Positions 41,601 through 51,517 of a stretch of 53,633 nt of DNA are shown piece after piece. The first letter of the stretch is position 1, and each line of letters begins with the position of its first letter. The stretch is from NCBI GenBank assembly GCA_004565275.1, contig SDOX01000001.1, positions 868,196-921,828 on the forward strand. Reading direction: 5' to 3'. The notes under the pieces are model-generated. The model saw only the letters and a list, made by a program, of their open reading frames with translations, did no database searches and was not told the origin of the DNA. The stretch is from Nannochloropsis salina CCMP1776 (lineage: Eukaryota > Sar > Eustigmatophyceae > Eustigmatales > Monodopsidaceae). The translations under genes were made by a program, and so were the position numbers.

Positions 41601-44600
41601 AAGCGCTCAAGGAAGCCTTTGTGGAGTTTGTCAACAAGGTACCCCCCTGCCCGCCTCCTCGTCCCCCCATCCCCGTCTTCCCCACCAGCTTTTTGGTGCT
41701 TTGGAATCGATCCAATGATGCCTGTGACGTTATGCCATGCTTCCCTTTCCTACTTCCCAACCATCCCCAATCCCCGTTTTAAGATTGCCTCACCCTTCCC
41801 CCTCTTTCCCCCTGGTATCAGGACGTGGGCAAATTTAAAAATGCAGATTTGCTCTCCTCCTTTTGCGACCGGATACTGAAGAAGGGGGGGGAGAAACTCG
41901 GGGACGCGGAGGTAGAAAACCATCTGGAGAAGGTAAGGGAGGATGGGAGGGAGGGGGGGAGGTATTTAGGGAGGGAGGGAGGGAGGGAAAGCTGTCGGTT
42001 CTCTTGGACAGCAGGGTCACAAAATGTACGCAAGGGACTCTGCTCCAGTCAATGCACGATGTAGGGCGTGGCTCACGTGCCGCACGTCTCTCCATCGCTC
42101 CACCAGGTGGTCAACTTATTCACCTACCTGACGGACAAGGACCTTTTTGCCGAAATTTACCGAAACCAGTTGGCCAAACGTCTTTTAAACGCGCGGTACG
42201 CCCCATTTCTCAGTCTCGGTATCCCTTTAGCACTAGCTTACTATCTGTGTCCGTTCCCGGGCTTTTCGGACTCGCTGGCACCGTCCTCATTTCTCTTTCC
42301 CTCCCTCCCTCCCCCCCTCTCTCCCTACCCCCCCGCATGCCTCCAGCTCCTCCTCGGACGACTGGGAGAAGCTGATGATTGGAAAACTCAAACACCGATG
42401 CGGCGCTCAATTCACTGGCAAGGTAGGTTTCATTGGCAGGGAGGAAGTGGAGAAAGGATTATGTGAACAGGAGGGAGGGACGGGGCGACCGAGGAGGGGA
42501 TGGAGGGAGGAGAGGGTCGCGGATGGAGAAGTACAGGCTATAGAATTGACTGCAGGAGAGTCTGTTGGAGATTTACAATAAGGCTGAAGGGGTCTTGACG
42601 AGAACCAAGCGTTGTGCCTGATGCGGATAGGATGGGCCCGAGTTATCTGTAAGTGCTTCCTGGTATGCCCTAGTCTAAGGATCCCTCCCTCCCTCCCTTC
42701 CTCCCTCCCTTCCTCGCTCTTTCCCCCTCTCCTCTCCGCAGATGGAAGGGATGCTGAACGATTTGGCTGTGGGCGCCGATCACCAGAAGGAGTTCCTGGA
42801 ATACTTGAAGGTGGGGCCCAAGGCTGATTGATACGTCGTGTCCTCCCTCCCTCTCTCCCTCCCTCCTTCCCTAACTCCCTTCCTTCCTTCCTCCCCCTCC
42901 CTTTCTTCTCCTTTCTCCCTCCCTCCCTTTCTTCCTCCCTCCCCCTCGCCTCCTTCGCCGGTGTTGTACGTCTTTTGAAAGTGTGAGGACGAGGAGGCGC
43001 CGCACGTCGTTTCCCGTCGCCTGGCCTCGCCCTCGCCAAGTCTGCTTGAGCGCTTGAATTGCTAAGACAGGCCAGGGTCNNNNNNNNNNNNNNNNNNNNN
43101 NNNNNNNNNNNNNNNNNNNNNNNNNNNNNNNNNNNNNNNNNNNNNNNNNNNNNNNNNNNNNNNNNNNNNNNNNNNNNNNCCCCCCCCCTTTTTCATCTCG
43201 TGGAAAACCTCTCGATCACGTCGCGTTCCCCTCCCTCCCTCCCTCCCTGCCTCGGCCCCTCCCCCGAAGGACAAGGCCACCGAGGCAAGCGCCAGCTCGT
43301 CGAGCGTCCCTCTCCTGGGAGGAAAAATGGCCCCAGACGATTTCTCTGTCAAAGTCCTGACGACCGGGTACTGGCCGTCCTACACGCAGGTGAGGGAAAG
43401 GGAGGGGGGAGGAAATCGGGAAGCTCCAGGGGAGCTACAGGACCCTTGGTTGGGGTAATGGCAGGAGAGAGGGAAAGAGACTGACCATGAGATCCCATTT
43501 CCCCGCAGTTGGATGTCCGGCTGCCCGACGAAATGCTTCGCTGCACCCAGGTCCGTCCCATGCCTCTCCCTCTTTCTTCCGCGCGCCCTCCTCTTTTCTC
43601 TCCTTAATCAGTGCCTCCCTCCCTCCTTCCCTCCTTCCCTCCCTCCCTCCTCCTCCCCTGTCTCCAGGCCTTCAAAGCCTGGTACGATCTCAAGAACTCG
43701 CGGCGACGCCTCGCATGGCAGCACTCCTTGGGATCTGCAACCCTCCGGGCGAAATATGGCTCGAAAACATACGATTTGCAAACAAACACACTGCAGGTAG
43801 GATATCAGGGAGGGGAGAGGGGGGAGCTCGGGAGAGAGGGAGGAAAGTGGTGCGGCCTTGATTTAGATATACCGGCGGATGAGATGCTTCACACATTACC
43901 CTTCCTTCTTCTTTCCTTCCTTCTCCTCGCTCTCCCTCCTTGGCACAGGCGGTTCTTCTCCTCTCCTTCCAGTCGGACGAGGAGAGCCTCGGTCTTTCCA
44001 CCCTTAAAGAACGATTGAACGTCCCGACCGAGCAGATGAAGCCCCTCCTCCACTCCCTCTCCTGCGGAAGATACAAGGTGGGGAATGGTGGACGGGGAGG
44101 GAGGAAAAGAGGGGGGAAGGAGGGAGGGAGGGAGGGAGGGAGGGAGGGAGGAAAGTAAACTGTTCTTGTGCGTAGGGACGAAACAGGCACGAAAAGCCCA
44201 CCCCGGGGACCCTATTTCTTGACTTCCTCCCCCTTCTTCCCTCCCATCTTCTCTGCTCAGATCTTGAAAAAGCAGCCTGCCTCGGACAAGATCAAGGAGA
44301 CGGACACCTTCACGATCAACCCTTCCTTCTCCTGCCCCCAGCGCGTGATCCGTATTCCGATGGCCACCATTGAGGAGAGCCACAACCCGAACAGAATCGA
44401 GGTAAATATCGGCCACACAAGGGGTAGAGCGAGCCGAATGGACGCTCATTGTTTTCTCGTCAATGGATCGTTGGGGAATCACGATGGGAGAAGAAAGAGG
44501 GAAAGGAAGGAGGGAGGGGGGGGTGCGTGGGCAGCAAGTCGACGTGGTGGTAGGGGAGCGCCGGGGCGTCGAACGGTCTCTCTGAACGCACAGCACGAGG

Positions 44601-45445
44601 CTCATTCTCTACTCTATGCCGTCTGTTCTTTCCCCTTGTCTGCGTCGCGCGTCCGGGCACAGGAGGATCGGTCGATCGCGATTGAGGCGGCGATTGTACG
44701 CATTATGAAGGCGCGCAAGGTGCGTCATCCCGAGAATTCTTCTTCTTTCTCCCTTTTCCTCCTCCTCTCTGCCTCTGCCCCCCACCGTCCTTGGTACCCA
44801 TGTCTTTCCCGGGAGGGTGGTGCGGGGGCATCGTTATCTCCCTGGCCGCGATGGAAATGTTCGATGCTCCGCTTGTCGTCTGGCGCCTTGCCCCTTTTTT
44901 TTTCTTTTTTTTTTTGGGATACATGTCCGGTCCAGATTCTCCTGTCCTCTGTGCCCCACTCCCCTCTCCCTGGGTACTCGTCCTCTTTGATCCTCAGGCG
45001 CAACGTCCCTCACTCTACCCTCTTGCTTTCCCGCCCTTTTCTGCTCTTCCCACACCACCACACCTTAACAGGTTCTGACACATCAACAGCTCACATCCGA
45101 AGTGCTCTCTCAACTCGCTTTCTTTCGGCCAAATCCCAAAGTGGTTAAACAACGCATCCACGCTTTGATTGACAGGTGAGGCGAATTGGTTGGCAGGGGC
45201 AGACTACGAGGAAGGGGAGGGGTTTTGCAGCAGAGAGGGGGGGCTTGGTGCTTTTTGTGGCATGTGCCTGGTTTCGACAGTGGTAAATTTTGATGGGAGA
45301 ATGGAGTATGTATTTATAATAATATTAAAGGCTGTATGCGAGAGGGAAACTGCAGCGCTCACGGGCCACCCTCTTTTCCACGGGATCAAACAGGGAATAC
45401 TTGGAACGAGATGAGAACCCTAACCAGTACAAGTATCTGGCCTAG
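38626..45445 (+). CDS. CUL1: Cullin-1 type scaffold of an SCF ubiquitin ligase (24 exons)
   Basis: Exons: 38626-38789, 38944-39016, 39245-39385, 39610-39681, 39829-39894, 40062-40135, 40277-40385, 40504-40581, 40764-40860, 41052-41179, 41327-41371, 41528-41638, 41822-41932, 42107-42195, 42347-42422, 42742-42810, 43270-43389, 43509-43550, 43668-43796, 43949-44077, 44261-44401, 44663-44719, 45072-45175, 45394-45445. These sum to 2277 nt, 758 aa, the usual cullin size. N-terminal repeats carry TICYNMCTQRNPFNW and KEYLLVEVKRRWENHKIMN. The cullin-homology domain has LFHKALKEAFVEFVN, ADLLSSFCDRILKKGGEKL, DKDLFAEIYRNQLAKRLL and MEGMLNDLAVGADHQKEF. The C-terminus has AAIVRIMKARK with K704 as the expected NEDD8 site, and ends YLERDENPNQYKYLA. 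It bridges Skp1/F-box receptors and the RING protein Rbx1. The sequence gap falls in intron 16, and intron 7 has a GC donor. Confidence 0.95.
39179..39237 (+). repeat. (TCCC)n array in cullin intron 2
   Basis: About fourteen uninterrupted CCCT units just before the exon-3 acceptor, serving as an extreme polypyrimidine tract. Confidence 0.9.
40225..40265 (+). repeat. TCCC array in cullin intron 6
   Basis: CCCTCCCTCCTTCCC units immediately upstream of the acceptor at 40276. Confidence 0.8.
41191..41290 (+). repeat. TCCC array filling cullin intron 10
   Basis: Nearly the entire 147-base intron is CCCTCCCT and CTTCC units, all pyrimidine on the sense strand. Confidence 0.85.
43080..43179. other. 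Assembly gap of 100 N
   Basis: Exactly 100 N, the conventional size for a gap of unknown length, inside cullin intron 16. Its right flank starts with a C run and is pyrimidine-rich, so a tetranucleotide array may have collapsed here. Confidence 0.99.
43612..43651 (+). repeat. TCCC array in cullin intron 18
   Basis: CCTCCCTCCTTCCC units on the sense strand upstream of the acceptor at 43667. Confidence 0.8.
44113..44152 (+). repeat. (GGGA)n array in cullin intron 20
   Basis: About nine GGAG units on the sense strand. It lies near the donor end, whereas the TCCC arrays lie near acceptors. Confidence 0.85.
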
Positions 45446-46243
45446 GCGTGAAAGCTGATGTGAGGTGTGACGGTTGAGAAGATAGCGTGAAGAGGGTGGA
45501 GGAGATTGAGGGATTGAGATGAGACACCTTAGTCTGAAGAGTGATGGGTTGCGTGAAATCTGTGACATACGAAAAGCAGGGCGGGGGGAGGTGGGCGAAA
45601 TATGGAGAGTGTGAGGCGCATCAGGCTACATTTTCGAAAGACTAATCGATATAAAGCAGGAGTCTCTGCCCCTTTGCGGTTGCACTCCTTTTTTTTCAGT
45701 CACGCTGGCGTTTCGGTACCATTCACCTTGATTCGATATCAGTTTGACTCCATGGCATGCGCGTAGCCTCCCGTCACATCAGGCTGGCTACTGACATCTC
45801 CTTCATGCTGAATAACGCACACCGGGTTGAATGGCATGTTTCCAGGCGTGAGGGCAGGTAGTGGGATGAATTGTGGATGACATCGCGTGGCACTGACTAC
45901 TAGAACAAACCACGCCCCCAAAAAACGGGGGCTCCTCCCCTTCTTCCAGGGCCAGACTCACTCATCAGTCCTACCACATGGCGCGTGCTTGTAACGGGGC
46001 CGTGGAGAAGTTTCTGTCAGAGCCCACAGATTGCAGCCTAGGAGAAAAGGCATGAGTGCCGTAGCTCTCATTCTATCTTCACATAAAGTTCACTTCCATG
46101 GCACGCAATACCCTCAATCGCGTTCAGCTGTCTCCAACGCAACACAGGACGTAGCCTCCTTAGATTGAGATTGCGAAATGCCCGCCCGTCGCCCACTGTA
46201 CAAGGACTTTCTATGTACGATGCCTTCGACTATTTTCCAGGCT
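45446..46243. other. Convergent 3' region between cullin and COQ3
   Basis: About 800 bases with no recognised gene or repeat. Confidence 0.5.
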
Positions 46244-48509
46244 TCAGGCCTTCCCTCTTTGGCCTTGGCCCCTCTCTCCCTTTAAACACATGGCAAAGTT
46301 GACGTCGATGTCGTTTTTGTCGAGCCGCCACGTGTTCGTGATGGGGTTGTAGATCAGCCCGGTCACGTCCTCGACCCGGAGTCCTGCGTCGGCACCCATT
46401 CGCGCAATTTCTTGAGGCTGAAGGAATTTCTTCCATTGGTGCGTGCCTGTCACAAGGGGGGAGGCCAACGCAGCGTGAGACCAGAGACATGGGGGGGAAA
46501 TCATGGGATACATGCAGAGATACGCTCTTTGAGATGAGAAAGCATCGCAGACATGCCACTGTCAAGGATCATAGGAAAGGAGTGGGCGAAAGAGGGACGA
46601 GGGCAACACTACTCGCCTCGGGGAATTATGCGTGCGATGTACTCCGCGCCCAGAACGGCAAGCAGGTAGGCCTTGACGGTGCGGTTGATGGTCGTGAGGA
46701 CCACATGCCCGCCCTTTCCATCTCCCCTGCTCTTAGAATGCTGGGAAGGAGGGGCAGGGAGGAGTCCAGGGTCAGACAGATAAGGGTAGGAGTCCAAGGT
46801 CAGACAAATAAGGGTAAGCAGGGCATGTGCACCGAAGGAGGGAGAGGGGAGGGCAGATAACATGTCAGCAAGCTGATATGCGGCCTCGCTCCTAATTGGA
46901 ATTGCCATATTGATCAGGTCCTTCCTCGTCTATCCTCGTGCCTTTTGTACCCGGGCTCCGTCATCGAAAGCCCCGCTTAGCTCTTGGCCCGATTTCCGTC
47001 ATAGTCACAAAGTCCATACTATCCCTCCCGCCCTCCCTCCCTTCCTCCCTCCCTCCCTCCCTCCCTCCCTTCCTCCCTCCCTTTTTTTCTCTTTCCCTCC
47101 TTCCCTCACCTCTTCTGTCTCCACCAGCATGTCCGCCAAGGATTTGACAAAGGAAGCAGGTGCAGCCACGTGCTCAATCACTTCCGACGACACCACCGCG
47201 TCAAAACGCTGGCCCGTGCCTGTGCCAGCGAAGCCCGGGGGTGGGGGGAAGGGAGGGGAAGGGGGGGGTGACAAAGCACTCCCTCAAGTCAAGGCGATGA
47301 CTTCTGACTTCTTCTCTCCCTTTTCGTCTTTCCCCTTCCCTCGGTCCATGCCAGCTTTAATACCCCTCGATTTCCCGCATCCTTTCCTCCCGCCGTCCTT
47401 TCCTCCCTCCCCCCCTCCTTCCCTCCCTCCCGCCGTCCTTCCCGTCCCCTCCTGACCCCGAAAGTCCTCCACCGCTGCCTGCTCATAGACGATTCCCTGC
47501 GTGCAGGGATCCACAGCCGCGTGCTTTCGAGCCACGTCGATGTTTTGGAGCGCAGGATCGATCCCAGTAACGGACGCGCCTAAGCTGTGGTTAAGGTAAG
47601 TGAAAGGACGGGGTGAACAAAGGGCAACAGGGAGAGTAATTCAAAAGACGGGTAAAGACTCATGGCTCCAAAGGTGTCTGTTGGCTTCCTCATTGAGCCT
47701 CGGAGAGGGACAGGGGGGAAAAGGATTGGCTCGCGCCATTTCTGTTGGGGGGACAAGGTGGGCGTGTGACCCGGGACGGGGCCTGGGGGATCGACCAACC
47801 TACCGTGCCAGGGCTTCGGAGAGGAGGCCACCGCCGCAGCCAACATCCAGGATGCGCATGCCGTGCAGTGACTTTGTCGACAGCCCCTTGACGGGGCGGA
47901 CACCATCCTTGGGGGCATCGTCGGCAGGGTTGGGGGGGCTTGGATGGGGACCCTCCCTTGTGCGGCCGCAATGCTCGAGGATGTAGCGAACGCGGACCGG
48001 GTTCAAGGCATGCAGAGGTCCTGATATATTGAGAGTGGGGTGGACGTTCGCGGGTCAAGCGGGAGGATAGCGGGTGGCTGGTCGTCGAACCAGGGGACTC
48101 GCCCTCCCACCCACACGGCACGCATTCGCAGTGACCCAAACCAAAGGGGAGGAGGAGGGGAGCAAGTCGGCTTCTCTTCAGCCGCGTAGCAAAAACACCA
48201 ACACACCTGCACCAGTGCGCCCGTTTTGATCCTCCCACCATCCCTGGCCGTAGGCATTGAATTTCTCGACTTCGGCCTTGTCCACAGAGGATGAGGCCGA
48301 GGAGGAAAGAGATGCAGTGCACCTCCCGAAAAGAGGACTTGAAGGATAATGAATGGAACGGTATGATCAAATCTGAACGAGTAGATACCGACGTGACGTG
48401 TCACGCCATAGCTGCAGGCGCAATTTGGTACTTACCTCCTCAGATCCATCCTTCGCATTCCTCTCTGCCGCAAGTGCCGGTACAAAACGACACGCGTGTA
48501 AGGCTGCAT
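46244..48509 (-). CDS. COQ3: Ubiquinone biosynthesis O-methyltransferase COQ3 (UbiG type), mitochondrial
   Basis: Seven exons: 48509-48436, 48322-48207, 48020-47804, 47584-47457, 47219-47110, 46731-46617 and 46446-46244, 963 nt, 320 aa. Exon 1 ([20 protein letters not shown]) is an arginine-rich, acid-free mitochondrial presequence. Exon 2 has [19 protein letters not shown], matching the UbiG opening. The SAM-binding motif I is I120-G128 (ILDVGCGGG), followed by [19 protein letters not shown]. Later blocks are [34 protein letters not shown] and [20 protein letters not shown]. The enzyme performs both O-methylations of the ubiquinone ring in the matrix-side CoQ complex. The last intron uses a GC donor (CGAG|GCGAGT). 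Exon 1 and the exon-2 acceptor rest on phase and composition; the exon-2 donor has an alternative 6 bases away. Confidence 0.88.
47028..47098 (+). repeat. TCCC array in a COQ3 intron (GGGA on the sense strand)
   Basis: CCCTCCCTTCCTCCC units on plus, which read as GGGA on the minus (sense) strand, just after the exon-5 donor at 47109. Confidence 0.85.
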
Positions 48510-49138
48510 ACGACACTTTGGTTACCTTTCACAATCTATTCGGCTTTATATGTATGGAATGGGTTTTGTTATAGGACAAATACATTGTAAAAGATGATAA
48601 TGATGCCATGGGTTACAAGGGAGGAGGCTAGAAACAGGGTAAGCAGAGAGGAAGCTTCCCAGACAAAACCCATGACAGCGAACACGCCGGATAAATGGTT
48701 CCTGCGCGCCCACTATCCTTTCCTAAACATTGCTGGAACCCTCTCCTTGGATTGCATCGATGCCTGCACCTGACGTACGTGCCATGCTGGTGCACGTTGT
48801 GAAAGCCGCCAACAGGCAAAGGCGAGCCTCGCTGTCTTCGTCTGGGCGAGCTCAAAATCGTGGGCCGCCGGAACTTAAGATGCGACTTAAAGCGAAAGTG
48901 GGTGAAATATCCGACCATATGTGTGATTTCGCTGTTGAGAATGGCTCGTCTTGTCTTTGTCATGGCGTGGGTACACTTTTGACTCGTGGAATGGGCGGGC
49001 GTTCTCTCTCTCTCCACTCCTTAATTTGACAGCGCCTGATCGCTCCCGCTTTACCTCATCTTATTTTTATTCCTCGAAATCACACCCCACAGCGCAGCCG
49101 CAGGTTTTCTTTCCATACATTTCTTTGAAGTGTGGAAC
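48510..49138. other. Divergent promoter region between COQ3 and borealin
   Basis: 629 bases between start codons. No recognised coding sequence. Confidence 0.5.
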
Positions 49139-50808
49139 ATGGGCAGCGGGCGTGCTGTGACAGGGAAAAAGCGTGGCGGGGGAGGGGGCTCAGTTTTGGA
49201 GGCGGCAACCCTGGCTGAGGGCAAAGTAGGGGCAGAAGGTGTATTGAATTCGTTGTCGAACATAAAACCAGAAGAACTGGAGCATATCATGGTGGAAATT
49301 GAAGCAGAGGTGAGCAAAGAAAAGGAATGGAGCCTTGTACAACTATTTTGCTTCAAAGGAGGAGAAATGCGAGGAAAGGCTCACTGCTGCGAGCATGTGG
49401 AAAGCTGCTAACCTGCGTGTGCGTTCCCCCCCCCCTCTCCCAATACAGATGAATACTCGCGCCAAGCGCCTTCGTGTGGAAGCAGAAGAGCATGCCCTTT
49501 CACTGCAAAATGCCTTTCACGTGGAAATGATGAAATTACCCAAGTCAGTCCGTGCCATGTCGTTGCGTGAATTCTCGGACCAATATGGCGAGGTAGGTTA
49601 TCGTGCATAGAGTTCGCCGTGGGCCTGAAAATTGTTTCAAAACCCCCAAGGCATAGGCTTGGCCATTGAAAAAACAAAAAGAAGTCAGGGACGAGAACCA
49701 TCCGCGCCACTCACGCCCTTGTCCTTTCCTCATCCAGGATATTCGCACGGTCATGCGTCTGGCCGTGGAGGAAGAGGCCTCTCGCGCGCTTTCCCAGAGC
49801 CACCACAAGCAGCAACAGCGGCAACAGCTCCGAAGAAATAAAGGACCGGTGAACGGAACGGTGGTGAAAGCGGCGCCACGCACCCGGGGAGGGTCCAGTC
49901 GCTTTGAAAGCGGGAAAGAAGTGGGACATGGTGAGAGGCTGAGTACCGCCGGCACATCGTCCTCCCACAAACCTGCCAGGCACGGGGTAAACGGAGTCCC
50001 AGGGCGGATGACAACGCGCGGGAGCAGCCTGTGCGGAGACGCGGGACGAGGGGAGGGCATGGGGGTGCGCACGAGTGTCAACAGTAGCGGCGGCTTGGTC
50101 ATGACCCTGATGCAAACTCCGATGGAGGGAGGAAGCAGGAATACCCGCTCTGGACGGGTGCGAGGAATGGCGGCGCAAACCCCACGGATGACGATGCGGT
50201 TCGACCCTCGCCTGCCTATGACCCCGGGCATCAGGGCACCGCGATACGGAGAGAGTGTTTTGTCCGTGAATGGGTCGCCGCTCCAGGTGCCTCTGCCAGT
50301 GCATCCAGGCACGTCATCAGGTAGGGTGGAAAAGGGGTGGGTTTGACCCGGGCACGTGGGACTTGATGTGTGCTTAGACTGATGCGACGCACACGACGAT
50401 GACAGGCGGGCATGCCGACTCCGCCCGTACGGCCCAAGGAGACGAGAAAGGGAGCCCGGGCGCCGCCTCGCCGTCCTTGATGATCGAGCTGCCCAACGGC
50501 GGGGGAGAAAGTAAGTTGTTTATGCTTGCAGAAAAAAAGAGTGTGCCTTTTTTTTTCATGCGAGTCCAATGGGCATTTTTAACAATATTTTGTCGCCCTC
50601 TAATTTGTTCACTCCCCATCCTCTTCCGCCTTCGCATCCAGCTGTGGACATCTTCAAGAACCCGGCAGCCTTGGCGGATATGGACAGTGAAATGAAGGCA
50701 GACGTGGCCAGTAAAATTGAACGCTTACAAACGGGGCTTGCATATGTTTTACAGCACATTGGGGGGGCTTTGCTCGGAGGGGGAGGAGGGGGAGGGGGAA
50801 AAGAATGA
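49139..50808 (+). CDS. Borealin-like subunit of the chromosomal passenger complex
   Basis: Five exons: 49139-49309, 49449-49592, 49738-50320, 50406-50510 and 50642-50808, 1170 nt, 389 aa, all phases agreeing. The N-terminal half is helical (KPEELEHIMVEIEAEMNTRA, then LRVEAEEHALSLQNAFHVEM and LPKSVRAMSLREFSDQYG), as expected for the helix bundling with INCENP and survivin. A basic, disordered middle follows. At about residues 258-290 is RFDPRLPMTPGIRAPRYGE, then SVLSVNGSPLQV, which matches the conserved borealin C-terminal motif (RFD..., TPG.R.P..GE, S.NGSPL). After ELPNGGGE a final helix (DMDSEMKADVASKIERLQTG) fits the borealin dimerisation domain. By family it would help localise Aurora kinase to centromeres and the spindle midzone. 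Identification rests on these motifs and the layout. Confidence 0.7.
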
Positions 50809-51517
50809 TTGAACTGAAGGGAATAAGAGTAGGCGAAAGAAAACGACAGCAATGCGTCAAAAATACTGCGATCATTACCACCTTGTGACGACGTGTGGGC
50901 GTCGAAGACCACCACGGTTTCAGCAGGCGCAGGCTTCGCGATAAATTTCTCTCTTTCGAACAGAAACACCGCAGCAACAAGCCATCACCGAGTGAAAGGC
51001 CGAAGAAATCACATTGGGGTTTATTGCTTTCTGCGCCTGTCCACTACAGCCGTGATGGACCCGCTTGTTGCGTCCTACCTTAACCAAACCGCGTAAAAAA
51101 GCTGAAAATATGTGAACCTGGATGCCCATCTGGGTAATGCTGAGCGGAGAGTCCCAAAATTGTACTTGTGTCAACGAGGTGACCGTTTTCGGGGGAACCT
51201 CGATCCTACGTTTCACTTCATCTTCCTCCTTATCCTCAAGATTCATCTGTGCACCATGAACATCTCCCTCCGTCCCCAAATGTGACCGTCCGGGTCCGTG
51301 CCAGCCGTGTGTCGTCGTGACTCGGCTTTCCATTGTCAGACGCGCCCGGACGCCACTGTCGGGATTTCGACGAGACAAACCACCGGTAGATTCTTTCAAG
51401 CTTGAGCGAGGAATTCTGTGCCTGGGTAGTACGGGAGATTTTCACACGATTCGTTTCCTTGATTCCCTCCTCATTTCCATTGACCATCCTTATCGAACGT
51501 GACAGGGTTTAGAATTG
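50809..51517. other. Region between borealin and the GARP factor
   Basis: About 700 bases. The longest frame is 50920-51399 on minus (159 aa); its middle (EVPPKTVTSLTQVQFWDSPL) is moderately protein-like, but I see no family, splice context or reliable start, so I do not call a gene. Confidence 0.4.

Noticed and set aside
43059-43484. Frame spanning the N gap
   Set aside because: It exists only because N codons are not counted as stops.
50920-51399. 159-aa minus frame between borealin and the GARP factor
   Set aside because: Part of it is protein-like, but there is no family match, no convincing start and no splice context.
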